Part shown: piece by piece, positions 39,438 to 50,400 of the stretch
Layout of the letters: the number at the start of each line of letters is the position of its first letter
How positions within the stretch are numbered: position 1 is the first letter of the stretch
Assembly: GCF_001632775.1 (NCBI RefSeq)
Contig: NZ_CP015249.1
Span: 2,832,686 to 2,896,685, forward strand
Source: Dokdonella koreensis DS-123
GTDB taxonomy: Bacteria; Pseudomonadota; Gammaproteobacteria; Xanthomonadales; Rhodanobacteraceae
DNA length: 64,000 nucleotides
Reading direction: 5' to 3'
Notes under the pieces: generated by a model
Told to the model about the DNA's origin: nothing
Seen by the model: the letters and a program-made list of their open reading frames with translations, nothing else
The model's database searches: none
Program-made: the position numbers and the translations under genes

Positions 39438-40787
39438 ATGGCGATCGGCCGCATCATGTTATTCGTCGGCTTGCTGGCCACTGCGCGCGCGAGCGCCGGC
39501 GCGTGGCCGCCGGTGTGGACCGGGACCTGGGAGCGCAGGCCGGGCGACACCGGGTCGCAACCGTTCGATGTGCAGGTCGCTGCGGACGGGACGGTGTTCG
39601 CGGCGGCCTATTTCAATCGCGCCAACCAGAAGCACGCCGCCCTGCTGCGCTTCGAGAACGACGGCCGCCTGGCCTGGGTGCGCGAGCACCCGGTGTGGCT
39701 GATCGCCAGCACCGAGCGGCTGGCCTCGGGACGGATCGCCCTGGTCGGCGTCCCGGATTCGGGTGCGTCGGTGTTCGTGCGCGTCTACGACGACGCCGGC
39801 GGCGACCTGGTCTGGGAACGGGAAGCGTCGATCGGACGGCTGGACATCGAGCAGCACGGCCTGGACCACCTCGCCGAGACCCCGGCGGGCGACCTGCTGG
39901 TGCGCCTGTCCGACCGCACAGCCGGGGACTACGTCGTGCTGCGCTACACCGCCGACGGCACCGCGCTGCCGCCGTGGCGCTGGCCGGCCGGGCCGGATGC
40001 GCGCGCGACCGACATCGCCGCGCTGGCCGACGGCGGCGCGGTGGTCACCGGCATCGGCCGCGGGCTCGGCGGCGGCTACAGCACGGTGCGCCTGGACGCG
40101 ACCGGCGCGGCGGTGTTCGACGATCTCGAACCGGGCCAGTCGGGCAGTCCGCTGGGGCCGGGGCACGTCGCCGTGGACGCGGACGGTGGCATCGTGCTCG
40201 CCGGCGAACCGGAGAAGACCGCGCACGGGGCGCCGGGAGCGATGGTGTGGAAACTGGCCGCGAATGGCGCCCGCGCCTGGACGCGGGCATTGCCGCTGAT
40301 GGAGATCGGCGCCGACGTACATGCATTCGCCCTGGCGGCGAACGGTGACGCCCTGGTCGTCACCAGCGGCGCCCGCGGCGTCGCCGGTGACGCGCTACGC
40401 CTCGTGCGCCTGGCCGGCGACGACGGACGCATCCTCTGGGATACGGCCTTCCTGTTCGCGGACGGCTTCGGCAGCGGCGTGGCGCCCTCGACGGTGGCCG
40501 AGACGCCGGACGGCCGCCTGCTGCTCGCGGGCCATGTCCGCACCCAGGATGCCACGCGGGCGCACATCGCGGAGTTCACCGCGGACGGCGTGCTGTGCCG
40601 CGTGCGCGACGACGCATCGCTCTATGCCGCGGCGGCGGCGGCCGGCAGTGCGCACGGCTGGACGATCCTCGCATCCAGTCCGGGACCGCTGGTCGCGCAG
40701 CGCCTCGACGCCAGCGGCGCCTGCGACGGCGGAACGGCGCCGGACCCGATCTTCGGCGACGGCTTCGAGGCGGCGCCGCCCGGCTGA
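39438..40787 (+). CDS. Secreted beta-propeller-like protein with IFGDGFE tail
   Basis: 449 residues from ATG 39438, with GGGAG about 8 nt before. A short signal peptide (IMLFVGLLATARASAGA) is followed by repeated blade-like units with the pattern Asp-Gly-x-hydrophobic (VAADGTVFAAAYF, ALADGGAVVTGIG, VDADGGIVLAG, ETPDGRLLLAG), suggesting a quinoprotein-like or Kelch-like propeller. No enzyme motif was recognised. The protein ends DPIFGDGFEAAPPG, the same kind of C-terminal tail as two other exported proteins in this window. Preceded by about 290 bp without a gene. It is convergent with uvrB. Confidence 0.7.
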   Translation: MAIGRIMLFVGLLATARASAGAWPPVWTGTWERRPGDTGSQPFDVQVAADGTVFAAAYFNRANQKHAALLRFENDGRLAWVREHPVWLIASTERLASGRIALVGVPDSGASVFVRVYDDAGGDLVWEREASIGRLDIEQHGLDHLAETPAGDLLVRLSDRTAGDYVVLRYTADGTALPPWRWPAGPDARATDIAALADGGAVVTGIGRGLGGGYSTVRLDATGAAVFDDLEPGQSGSPLGPGHVAVDADGGIVLAGEPEKTAHGAPGAMVWKLAANGARAWTRALPLMEIGADVHAFALAANGDALVVTSGARGVAGDALRLVRLAGDDGRILWDTAFLFADGFGSGVAPSTVAETPDGRLLLAGHVRTQDATRAHIAEFTADGVLCRVRDDASLYAAAAAAGSAHGWTILASSPGPLVAQRLDASGACDGGTAPDPIFGDGFEAAPPG

Positions 40788-40827
40788 GCGATGCGAACGG
40801 CAGGCCGGGCAGCCACGCCGCGCGGTA

Positions 40828-42864
40828 TCAGCCGATCAGCGCCTGCTCGCGCAGCCGGTGGATCTGGTCGCGCAGCCGGGCGGCGTCCTCGAACTCCAGG
40901 TCCTGGGCGTGCTTGTACATGCGCGCTTCGAGCTGCTTGATGCGCGCCGCCACCTGGTCCGGCGACAGCGACCGGTAGTCCTCGGCCTGCTCGGCCACCT
41001 TGCGCGCGGCCGCCGCACCGCGGCCACGCCCCTTGCCGGAACGGCCTTCGTCCGGATCGGCGCGCGCGCCTTCCATGATGTCCACGATGCGGCGCTCGAC
41101 CGACTTGGGCGTGATGCCGTGCGCCAGGTTGTACTCCACCTGCTTGCCGCGGCGCCGGTCGGTCTCGTCGATCGCCGCCTGCATCGACCGGGTGATGACG
41201 TCGGCGTAGAGGATCGCCTTGCCGCGCAGGTTGCGCGCGGCGCGGCCGATCGTCTGGATCAACGAGCCGGTCGAGCGCAGGAAGCCTTCCTTGTCCGCGT
41301 CCAGGATCGCGACCAGCGAGACCTCCGGCATGTCCAGGCCCTCGCGCAGCAGGTTGATGCCCACCAGCACGTCGAACTTGCCCAGCCGCAGGTCGCGGAT
41401 GATCTCCACGCGCTCGACCGTCTCGATGTCCGAGTGCAGGTAGCGCACGCGCACGCCGTGCTCTTCCAGGTACTCGGTGAGGTTTTCGGCCATGCGCTTG
41501 GTCAGCGTCGTCACCAGCACGCGGTCACCCATCGCGATGCGCGCGTTGGCCTCCGACAGCAGGTCGTCCACCTGGGTGCGCGCGGGGCGGATCTCGACCG
41601 CGGGGTCGATCAGGCCGGTGGGGCGGACCACCAGCTCGACGACGTTGCCGTCCGAGTGCTGCCGCTCGTAGGGGCCGGGCGTGGCCGAGACGAAGATCGT
41701 GCGCGGCGCGCGCGCTTCCCACTCCTCGAACCGCAGCGGCCGGTTGTCCATCGCCGATGGCAGCCGGAAGCCGAACTCGACCAGGGTCTCCTTGCGCGAC
41801 CGGTCGCCCTTGTACATCGCGCCGAGCTGCGGGATCGTCACGTGCGACTCGTCCACCACCAGCAGCGCGTCGGGCGGCAGGTAGTCGAACAGGGTCGGCG
41901 GCGGCTCGCCGGCCGAGCGGCCGGTCAGGTGGCGCGAGTAGTTCTCGATGCCCTGGCAGTAGCCGACCTCGGCCATCATCTCCAGGTCGAACTGCGTGCG
42001 CTGCTGCAGGCGCTGCGCCTCGACCAGCTTGTTGGTCTCGTAGAGGTACTTGAGCCGGTCGGCCAGTTCCAGCTTGACCGTCTCGATCGCGTGCAGCACG
42101 CGGTCGCGCGTGGTGGCGTAGTGGGTCTTGGGGTAGACCGTGTAGCGCGGCACCTTGCGGATCAGCTCGCCGGTCAGCGGATCGAACAGCGAGAGGTTCT
42201 CGATGTCGCCGTCGAACAACTCGATGCGCAGCGCCTCGGTCTCCGACTCGGCCGGGAACACGTCGATGACGTCGCCGCGCACGCGGTAGGTGCCGCGGCG
42301 CAGCTCGATGTCGCCGCGCGTGTACTGCAGGTCCGTCAGGTGGCGGATCAGCTTGCGCTGGTCGGCGTGCTCGCCGCGCGCCAGGATCAGGCGCATCGAC
42401 AGGTAGTCTTCCGGATCGCCGAGGCCGTAGATCGCCGATACCGTCGCCACGATCAGCGCGTCGGACCGCGACAGCAGCGTCTTGGTGGCCGACAGGCGCA
42501 TCTGCTCGATGTGGTCGTTGATGCTGGCGTCCTTCTCGATATAGGTATCGCTGGAAGGAACGTAGGCCTCGGGCTGGTAGTAGTCGTAGTAGCTGACGAA
42601 GTACTCGACCGCGTTGTGCGGGAAGAACTCCTTGAATTCGCCGTAGAGCTGGGCGGCCAGCGTCTTGTTCGGCGCCAGCACCAGGGTCGGCTTCTGGACG
42701 CGCTCCACGACGTTGGCGATCGTGAACGTCTTGCCCGAGCCGGTCACGCCCAGCAGGGTCTGGCGCGCCAGGCCCGCCTCGAAGCCGTCGATCAGCTTTG
42801 TGATCGCCGCGGGCTGGTCGCCGGCAGGCCGGTAGGGCGAGACGAGTTGGAAGCGGTCGGTCAT
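40828..42864 (-). CDS. uvrB: Excinuclease ABC subunit B
   Basis: 678 residues, the usual size. Walker A is [16 protein letters not shown]; the beta-hairpin used to clamp DNA is near [20 protein letters not shown]; helicase motifs include [15 protein letters not shown] and QTIGRAARN. The C-terminal UVR coiled-coil domain ([20 protein letters not shown]) that binds UvrC is present. It verifies damage and loads UvrC in nucleotide excision repair. It starts at ATG 42864 and is monocistronic. Confidence 0.98.
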   Translation of the reverse strand: MTDRFQLVSPYRPAGDQPAAITKLIDGFEAGLARQTLLGVTGSGKTFTIANVVERVQKPTLVLAPNKTLAAQLYGEFKEFFPHNAVEYFVSYYDYYQPEAYVPSSDTYIEKDASINDHIEQMRLSATKTLLSRSDALIVATVSAIYGLGDPEDYLSMRLILARGEHADQRKLIRHLTDLQYTRGDIELRRGTYRVRGDVIDVFPAESETEALRIELFDGDIENLSLFDPLTGELIRKVPRYTVYPKTHYATTRDRVLHAIETVKLELADRLKYLYETNKLVEAQRLQQRTQFDLEMMAEVGYCQGIENYSRHLTGRSAGEPPPTLFDYLPPDALLVVDESHVTIPQLGAMYKGDRSRKETLVEFGFRLPSAMDNRPLRFEEWEARAPRTIFVSATPGPYERQHSDGNVVELVVRPTGLIDPAVEIRPARTQVDDLLSEANARIAMGDRVLVTTLTKRMAENLTEYLEEHGVRVRYLHSDIETVERVEIIRDLRLGKFDVLVGINLLREGLDMPEVSLVAILDADKEGFLRSTGSLIQTIGRAARNLRGKAILYADVITRSMQAAIDETDRRRGKQVEYNLAHGITPKSVERRIVDIMEGARADPDEGRSGKGRGRGAAAARKVAEQAEDYRSLSPDQVAARIKQLEARMYKHAQDLEFEDAARLRDQIHRLREQALIG

Positions 42865-43106
42865 CGGTCGATTCTAGCCTGGCATCGGCGCTGCGCCGGA
42901 CGCGGTGCGGGGAACGGGGATCTGCCGGAACCGGCGGGCGGCCCGGCGGCGCGGGCGCTTCGTCACAGGTGGGGCCTGGCCGGGCCCGGACAAGCCCTAC
43001 GCCGCGGATCGGCGAATTCCTACGCGGCCAGCCGGCGGCCACCCATCGGCGGCACCGGCACGGCGGCCTAGCATCAGGTCACGTCCGATTGCCATGGAGG
43101 CTCCCG

Positions 43107-43652
43107 ATGCGCCGCACACCGCCCGGCTTCACCCTGATCGAACTGCTCGCCGTGCTGGCGCTGGTCGCGCTGCTGGCGGCCATCGCCGTGCCCGGCTTCG
43201 GCCGCCTGGTCGACGCGCTGCGCATGCACGGCGCGCGCACGGCACTGTCCACCGCGTTCAATCACGCGCGGATCGCGGCCGTGCACCGCGGCGGGTCGGT
43301 GGTGGTGTGCGCCTCCGCCGACGGGCAGACCTGCAGCGCCTGGGCGGACTGGCATGCCGGCTGGCTGGTCTTCGCCGACGACGACCGCAACCGCCAGCGC
43401 GGCCCGGGCGAGCCGATCCTGGCCGCTTCGGGCACGCTGCCACCTGGCCTGCGGGTGGTCACCAGCGCCGGCCGCCCGCGCATCGCCTACCAGCCGGACG
43501 GTAGCGCCCACGGCTCCAACGTCACCGTGACCTTCTGCGACCGGCGCGGCCCCGCCGCCGCGACGGCGCTGGTCATCAATGTCTACGGCCGCGTCCGCAG
43601 CGGCCCGCCGGGCGCGGAGGCCGCCGCGCGCTGCCAGGCGGCGCACGGATGA
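43107..43652 (+). CDS. Type II/IV secretion pseudopilin of the GspH/FimT family
   Basis: 181 residues from ATG 43107, with GGAGG 7 nt upstream. The class III leader MRRTPPG is cut before FTLIELLAVLALVALLAAIA by prepilin peptidase, giving an N-methylated Phe and the hydrophobic assembly helix with Glu5. The C-terminal domain has the GspH-like pattern with cysteines in VVVCASADGQTCSAWADWHA and VTFCDRRG. It is probably a minor pilin (FimT-like) of type IV pili, which help initiate pilus assembly or bind DNA. No other pilus genes are next to it. Confidence 0.88.
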   Translation: MRRTPPGFTLIELLAVLALVALLAAIAVPGFGRLVDALRMHGARTALSTAFNHARIAAVHRGGSVVVCASADGQTCSAWADWHAGWLVFADDDRNRQRGPGEPILAASGTLPPGLRVVTSAGRPRIAYQPDGSAHGSNVTVTFCDRRGPAAATALVINVYGRVRSGPPGAEAAARCQAAHG

Positions 43653-43724
43653 ACGGCCTACGCCTGCAACCCCGACGCAAGGCTTGACGGCGGGCAGCCG
43701 CGCGAAGAGAATGCGCGGCTCTTT

Positions 43725-43800
<76 letters not shown>

Positions 43801-43809
43801 GATGACAGC

Positions 43810-43843
43810 AAAGAGGCCGCGGACATCCGCGGCCTCTTTGTTT
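43810..43843 (+). terminator. Terminator after tRNA-Asn
   Basis: AAAGAGGCCGCGG and CCGCGGCCTCTTT form a 13-bp stem around ACAT, followed by GTTTG. It lies 9 bp after the tRNA and also separates it from the convergent kinase gene. A related hairpin with the same core is found at 52457-52490. Confidence 0.85.
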
Positions 43844-43851
43844 GTGGCCTC

Positions 43852-46491
43852 TCACCCGCAGCGTCCGAGCAGGTCGGTGGTTTCGGCGACGTGCGTTGGG
43901 TCGGGCTGCGTCTGCAGGCCGTGAACCTCACTCGCACGGCGTAGCAACGGCAGCGCTTCGGCGCAGCGCTTCTGCTCCACCAGCCAGCGCCCGAGCTCGA
44001 GCGCGCCCGGCTCCAGCCTGGGATCCATCGGCGCGGGCACCCGGCTCCAGACCGCCGCCGCCTGGTTGAGCCGCTCGGCAGCGCCGATTGCGTCACCTTG
44101 CTGTCGATCGATGTGCCCGATCATCACCAGGCCATGCGCCAGCAGCGGATCGAAATCGCGCGCTCCCACCGCTGTTTGCCGTATCGACGTGCTGCGCTCG
44201 TAGTAGCGCCGTGCCTCGGCGAAATCGCCATTCGCCAGATGGGCGTCAGCCAGGGTGGTCAGCGGGTAGGCCACTTCGGGGTGCTCCCTGTCGGCGCTCT
44301 CCTGGATTTCCAGTGACATGCGCAGCACGGCGATGGCTTCTGCCGGGCGCCCCATCGTCGTCAACACGTGTCCCAGGTTGTTCAGCGGACGCCCGACCCG
44401 GGGATGATCGGAGCCGTATACCGTGCGCACGATCTCGTAGCTGCGGCGGTACATCGCCTCCAGACCGTCGAGGCGCCCCTGGTAGAGGCGGGAGTTGGCC
44501 AGGTCGTTCAGCCCGATCGCGACCGCCAGGTGCTCGGTACCCAGGACGCGCTCGTAGATCGCCAGCGCCTTTTCCTGCGAGCGCTCGGCCGCGACGGGGT
44601 CGCCCATCTCCACCTGCAGCAGACCCAGGCTCATGAGGATCGTGGCGACCTCGACCGACTCCTCGCCGCTGATCGGGCGCTGCAACGCCAGCGCCTCCTC
44701 CAGTGCCTCTCTGGCGGCGCGATGCTCTCCGATATTGCCACGCACCCGGCCCAGGGCTCTCAGCACGTCGGCCAGTTCGCCGGCGCGTTCCGGCAGGGCC
44801 GTCCTCAGCCGGCGCTCGGCCTCGAGCAGGTGGTCCCGCGCCTGCGCGTACTTCCCCTCCTCGTAGCGCAGCAGGCCGATGTCTCCGAGCGTCGCGCCGA
44901 CGTCGGCCTGGCCGGCGCCCATCCGTCCGCTGTGCAGCGTCAGCGCGCGATCGAGCAGCGCATCGGCCGAAGAATAGACACCCAGCTCCAGGTAGGTACG
45001 ACCGAGGACCTGCAGCATGTTCGCCTGCACCTGGGGATCGGACCCGAGGTCGCGGTCGACCTGCGCGACGCCGCGGTCGAGCAGTTCCCGGGCGGTCAGA
45101 TCGGCACGTGACCCTTCCGTGGGATCGGCACTCCGGAACAAGCCGATCAGGAAGCGATTCATCCGCTCGGCTTTGGCCGAGGCGATCTGGGCACGATCGC
45201 GCTCGTTCTGGAGCCGTGCCGTGTGGAAGACCACCAGGCCCGAGCCGAGCAGCACGACCAGCGCCGCCGCGGCGACGCCCAGAACATGACGTCGCACGAA
45301 CTTGCCCGCGCGATAGCGCAGCGTCAACGGGCGCGCCGTCACCGGCAACCCCTGCAAGTGGCGGCGAACATCCTGGGCCAGGCGATCGGCGGTCGCGTAT
45401 CGACGGCCCGGATCCGCCTGAATCGCCGTCGTCACGATGCTGTCCAGATCGCCGCGCAGCCGACGCCGCCAGCGAGCACGAGCCGTCCCATCGTGAAGCG
45501 GAAAGCGGGACCTTCCTGAAGAGGAAACCGGCAGGGCCGTGCTGAGGCACGGCCGCAGGAACGGGCGCTCCGTAGGCCCCGAGGCGACGCCGGGTTGCAC
45601 GGCCGGATCCGGCCGCCGGCCGGTCAGCAGTTCGTACAGCAAGACACCCAGCTGATAGACGTCCGATGCGGTGGTGGTCGGCTCTCCGCGGATCTGCTCG
45701 GGACTGGCATAGGCCGGAGTCATCAACCAGGTAGATGCCGATGCCGGCCCGGGCGGATCGGCGCGGGCCTCGGCTTCACCCTGCAGGCGCGCGATACCGA
45801 AATCCAGCAGCTTGACCTCACCGGCGTCGGTTACCAGGACATTGCCGGGTTTGAGATCGCTGTGAACGACCAGCCGCGAATGGGCATGTTCGACCGCCGC
45901 GCATACTTGCAGAAACAGCGCCAGACGCCCATCGATATCCAGATCCAGATCATTGCAGTAGTCGGTGATCGAGACGCCATCGACGTACTCCATGGCGAAC
46001 CACGGCAGGCCGCCGGGCGTCACCCCGCCATCGAGAATGTGCGCGATCGACGGATGCTTGAGACCGGCCAGGATCTGGCGTTCGGCGACGAACCGGTCAT
46101 GCGCCTGCGTGCCGGGCAAGGCGGCATCCAATCGCTTCAGCGCAACCTGATGCTCGAACGTACCGTCGTCGCGTACCGCCAGGTAGACGCTGCCCATGCC
46201 GCCGCGGCCGATCACGTGCAGCAGCCGATACGGACCCATCTGCGTGCCCAAGGTCTCTGCCGGGGGCAGCGACCCGCAAAACAGGTCGCCGGCCAGGTCC
46301 TCGATGTAGGCGTCGGCCGCGGCTTCGGCGGCCAGCAACGCGAGTGCCTCCGCGCGCAGCGCCGGGTCCGGACAATGTGCCTCCAGGAACTGCGCGTGCC
46401 GGTCTTGCGGCACCGATTCCATCGCGTCCAGCAGATGCTGCAGGCGCAGGCCGTGCTCGCGTTCGGCGGAGCCGGAACGGTCACCGTGCAC
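43852..46491 (-). CDS. Membrane Ser/Thr protein kinase with TPR sensor domain (PknS/PknT type)
   Basis: 879 residues from GTG 46491; an upstream stop in frame excludes a longer start. A short N-terminal region (about 1-85) is followed by the kinase domain (about 87-370) with glycine loop LLHVIGRGGMGSVYLAV, ATP-lysine VALKRLD, catalytic loop VVHSDLKPGNVLV, DFG LLDFGIARL and APE-like TPAYASPEQIRG. The catalytic loop is HSD rather than HRD. A transmembrane helix (VLGVAAAALVVLLGSGLVVF, about 405-425) leads to about 430 residues of tetratricopeptide repeats, outside the membrane. The gene is 43 bp after the ECF sigma gene. In this family the kinase phosphorylates the sigma factor to activate it, instead of an anti-sigma factor. 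Confidence 0.9.
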   Translation of the reverse strand: MHGDRSGSAEREHGLRLQHLLDAMESVPQDRHAQFLEAHCPDPALRAEALALLAAEAAADAYIEDLAGDLFCGSLPPAETLGTQMGPYRLLHVIGRGGMGSVYLAVRDDGTFEHQVALKRLDAALPGTQAHDRFVAERQILAGLKHPSIAHILDGGVTPGGLPWFAMEYVDGVSITDYCNDLDLDIDGRLALFLQVCAAVEHAHSRLVVHSDLKPGNVLVTDAGEVKLLDFGIARLQGEAEARADPPGPASASTWLMTPAYASPEQIRGEPTTTASDVYQLGVLLYELLTGRRPDPAVQPGVASGPTERPFLRPCLSTALPVSSSGRSRFPLHDGTARARWRRRLRGDLDSIVTTAIQADPGRRYATADRLAQDVRRHLQGLPVTARPLTLRYRAGKFVRRHVLGVAAAALVVLLGSGLVVFHTARLQNERDRAQIASAKAERMNRFLIGLFRSADPTEGSRADLTARELLDRGVAQVDRDLGSDPQVQANMLQVLGRTYLELGVYSSADALLDRALTLHSGRMGAGQADVGATLGDIGLLRYEEGKYAQARDHLLEAERRLRTALPERAGELADVLRALGRVRGNIGEHRAAREALEEALALQRPISGEESVEVATILMSLGLLQVEMGDPVAAERSQEKALAIYERVLGTEHLAVAIGLNDLANSRLYQGRLDGLEAMYRRSYEIVRTVYGSDHPRVGRPLNNLGHVLTTMGRPAEAIAVLRMSLEIQESADREHPEVAYPLTTLADAHLANGDFAEARRYYERSTSIRQTAVGARDFDPLLAHGLVMIGHIDRQQGDAIGAAERLNQAAAVWSRVPAPMDPRLEPGALELGRWLVEQKRCAEALPLLRRASEVHGLQTQPDPTHVAETTDLLGRCG

Positions 46492-46534
46492 GGCTTGGCA
46501 TCCAGCGGCGCGGACCCATCGTCATCGGGATGCG

Positions 46535-47164
46535 CTACTTGAGCTGAAGGTACAGCCAGGCCTTCCCGCGCCGCCATTCGCGCATCACGGTGATCGGCGC
46601 CACGTTCAGCGCTTCCGCGACTTCCTCGACCTTGAGTCCTCCGAAGAACAAGCCCTCGACGACCTGTGCCTGACGTGGATTCTGCTTTTCCAGGCGCTGC
46701 AAGGCTTCATCCAGGGTCAGCAGCTCGTCGAGCCGGTCGCCGTCCACCTCGGCCGCATGCCCTGATGCCGGACTCACCTCATGGCTGGCTGCGGAATGCG
46801 GGTCGCCCGCCGATGTCGGCACGCCTCCGCGCTTCAAGGCCCGGCTTCGCTCGGCGTAGTTGATCAGGATGTGGCGCATGGTCCGTGCAGCCACGCGCAG
46901 GAAATGGCCACGATCGCGCCATCTCGGATCGTGACTGCAGGCAAGCTTCAGATATGCTTCGTGCAGCAGCGCCGTGGTGGACAGGGTTTCTTGCCCGCGC
47001 CAGCGCCGGCGCTGGCTTTGCGCGATCGCGAGCAGCCGCCCATAGGCGGCAGCGAACAGGTCCTTGAACGGAAGATCGTCCTGCAAGGCCAGTTCGCCGG
47101 CCAGTGCGTCCACATCCTGGTCGGACACCCCGTCATCTTGCAGTGGCTTGAAAGCGAGGTTCAT
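46535..47164 (-). CDS. ECF sigma factor, TIGR02999/ECF43 type, partner of the adjacent kinase
   Basis: 209 residues. Region 2 shows the family signature TLSTTALLHEAYLKLACS and FLRVAARTMRHILINYAERS followed by RALKRGG. Region 4 is QARVVEGLFFGGLKVEEVAE-like (QVVEGLFFGGLKVEEVAEAL, then NVAPITVMREWRRGKAWL). Members of ECF43 lack the usual negatively charged region 2.2 and are activated by threonine phosphorylation (EcfP-PknT of Vibrio, EcfK-PknS of Xanthomonas). The cluster of Ser/Thr in ETLSTTALLHE is a candidate phosphosite by analogy. It is in one operon with the kinase and divergent from the large secreted protein, a plausible target. Confidence 0.88.
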   Translation of the reverse strand: MNLAFKPLQDDGVSDQDVDALAGELALQDDLPFKDLFAAAYGRLLAIAQSQRRRWRGQETLSTTALLHEAYLKLACSHDPRWRDRGHFLRVAARTMRHILINYAERSRALKRGGVPTSAGDPHSAASHEVSPASGHAAEVDGDRLDELLTLDEALQRLEKQNPRQAQVVEGLFFGGLKVEEVAEALNVAPITVMREWRRGKAWLYLQLK

Positions 47165-47431
47165 GGGGAGTGGCTACACCTCAGAAGAATCAACAGAGCG
47201 TCGAACCGGTCGCCGGCCTGACTTCCGGCAGGTCTGATGCATGCGGACACTCCCTGTGGCTGCGCACGGGACCAAGGCTGAACCGGGATCGCGTGGGATT
47301 GCCCCCTCGGGAGCACGTCGCTCATCCGGTGATAGCTTCCAGCCCTGTTTCCGGTTGCAGGGTAACAAGGTCGGGCGGAACGACGCCATGTCGAATCTTG
47401 AGCCCCTGCCATCCGCAATCGAGGAATCGCA

Positions 47432-50400
47432 ATGACCCGTGAAACCTGGCCTCCCCTCCGCCCGGCGCGCCGGCGGCGCTACGCCGCGACCACAGCCCCC
47501 CTGCTACTTGGACGCTGCGCGCCGGCCTTGGCCGCGACGCTGGGCCTGGCCCTGAGCGCCGGGGCAGCCTGCGCGCAAAGCACGACGCTGCTCAGCAGCG
47601 GCCTCGCCGGCGAGATCCCGTTCTGCGCCGCGCCGACCGGGCCGATGCAGTTCTGCTATGGCGTCCATCCGCACGTCAGCCCCGACGGCCGCCACGTGGC
47701 CTACTCCAGCAATGCCGTGAATCTCGTCCTTGGGCCTCCGAACGCGCAGCCCCAGGTGATCCGGCACGACCGGCAGACCTGCCGCAACATCCGCGTATCG
47801 GAATCGCCGGCCGGCGAGCCGGCGAATCTGCCGGCTATCGCACCGGTCATGTCCGCCGACGGAAACGTGGTCGCGTTTACCAGCAAGGCCACCAATCTCG
47901 TGACGGGACTCGGAGCGAGCCGCGACCATGTCTACGTCTCGGACCTCGCGGCCGGACGGCTCGACCTGGTCAGCCGCAGCACTACGGGGGAGCCCGGCAA
48001 TGGGCTGTCCGACGGGCCGGCGATATCGGGCGACGGCCGCTGGATCGCGTTCCACAGCCTGGCCACGAACCTCGTCGCGGACGATACCAACGGCGTGCTG
48101 GACGTCTTCATCCACGACCGGGAGACCGGCGGCGTGACGCTCGCCAGCCGCAACACGCTGGGCGCGATCGGCAACGGCCTCTCCCGGAGGCCTGCTTTCA
48201 GTGCCGACGGCCGCTTCCTGGCCTTCGAGTCGACTGCGACCAATTTCGATCCACGCGCGACCGGCGGGCAGGTCCAGATCTTCCTGCTCGATCGCGACGC
48301 CGACGGCAACGGCCGTTTCGACGAACCGGGAGGCACGACGCTGCAGGCGGTCAGCGTCGACGCCGGTGGGCAGCCCGGCAACAGCCATTCGCAGATCGCC
48401 TTCGTCTCCGGTGACGGCCGCTTCGTTTCCTACGGCAGCTCGGCCTCGAACCTGGTGACCGGCGACAGCAACGACGCCGCGGACATCTTCCTCTACGACC
48501 GCCAGACCGGCACGACGACGCGCGAAAGCCTCGGGCCAGGCGGCGCCCAGCTCAACGGCACGAGCTATCCGCCGGCTTCTCTGTCCCATGACGGTCGCTT
48601 CCTGAGCTTCCACAGCGCCGCTCCCGGCCTGGTCGCCGAGACCCACAACGGTGTGACGCATATCGTCCGGCGCGACGTGCAGACCGGGGCGAACGTCATC
48701 GTCTCGCGCACCAGCGAGGGCGCCTGGGCGAACCGACCGAGCGAGGTCGGCATGCTGACCGGCAGCGGCGATACCGTCGTGTTCGCGAGCATCGCCAGCA
48801 ACCTGTGGTCCGGCATGGCCGCGAACAACGGCTCGTGGATCTACGCGCGCGACTTCTCCGCCGCACCCTACACCTGTGGTGACTTCCGCTTCGACCAGGC
48901 CGCACTTGCCCTCGGCGAGGTCGAGGTGGGCGCGACCAGCCCGGTACGGGCCGTCGATCTCATCAACAACGGCGATGCGCCACTGACCGGCATCGCCTTC
49001 AGCGTCCCCGGGCGGGGCTTCGAGGTCGACACCAGTGCCTGTGGCGACACCCTTGCGGCGGGCGCACGCTGCGCGATCGACGTGCGTTTCGGTGCGACTG
49101 CCGGCGGCACGGCCGAAGGCGTGCTCCAGGCCGAAAGCGCCGAGGGACTGCTGGCCCTCCTGGCGGTCTCGGCGACCGGCGTGGTGCCGGACCACGAGCC
49201 GGCGCTCGACTACAAGATCGTCCTCGGTGAGGGCGACGCGATCGTCGTCGGCGCCACGCCGGTCGTCTTCGAGGCAAGCGTGCCGGATACCGGCGGACGT
49301 ATCGTCGGCTTCAGCTTCTCCGGTTCCTTCTACGTCAATCAGACCGGCTTTCCCGGCTTCGCCCGGCAGACCCAATTGACGGTCACGACACCCAAAGGCG
49401 CAACCTATGTCGTGGGCGGCATGCCGCCCGGTGGCACGCCATGGGACTTCCAGAACGCGACCGGCAGCAACCACGTCCTCTACCGGCACGGCATCGGCGG
49501 AGACCAGTGGGACGGCAACGGCCTGCCCGATTTCGCGTTGCCCGACGTCGACGAGCCGGGCACCTGGCAGTTTCGATTCGCGCGCGTCGGCGGCACTCCC
49601 GTCAATCTGCAATGGAGCGAGGTGTCAATCGTCCTGCACGTCGACCCGCCGGCACCACCGAGCCTGCGGGTCGATCCGATGTGGCTGGCGGCGACGTTGC
49701 CGCAGGATGGTGCGGAGCACCTGCCGTTGACGCTAAGCAACGTCGGAGAGGAGCCGTTGACCTGGCAGCTGGCTCCGGGGTCAACCGGCATGGGGCTGCT
49801 GCGAGGTCCTGCCGACGGCGGCCATCAGCCGCGCACACGGCCGGTGAATGGCATCGCCCAGGGACTTGCTTTTGCTGCGCCGTCACAGGGCCGCTCGATC
49901 GCCGCGCATCCGTTCGTGCTTCCCGATCGCGGCGCGCTGCTGACGCATTCGGCGTCGATGGATGTCGTCGCGAGCAACTCGCTGGCCTGCGTGTCCGACG
50001 CAAACCAGTCGACGATGGCGACCCAGGTGCTGCGCACGTTCACGCTGGCCGATTTCGGCATTGCCGGCGCATTCAACGTGGCCGAGGTGACATTCGGCAT
50101 CGAGCACCTGAACGGAGCCGGCAGCGAGATCGCGGTGAACCTGTACCTCCTGTCCGGCGATCTGGTCTACGCCAACCTGCTCTCGATCGGCAGCGCCACG
50201 GTCCTGGTCGAGCCGCAGGAGCTCACGCTAGTGACCGTGCCGGTCTCCGCCACCGTTCCGCCCGGCAGCACGCTGGTGGTGGCGGTGGCGGCGCCGGACC
50301 TGCCAACGGGCGAGCGTTTCTACATCGGCTCGAACCGCGCCGGTGAGACCGCGCCTTCCTACATCGCGGCCCCCGGATGCAACCTGCCCGAGCCGGTGCC

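Noticed and set aside
48243-48262. TTTCGATCCACGCGC inside the large secreted protein, one mismatch from the repeat
   Set aside because: It is in frame with a conserved propeller blade, has no neighbouring repeat or spacer, and one mismatch in 15 nt of biased sequence is compatible with chance.
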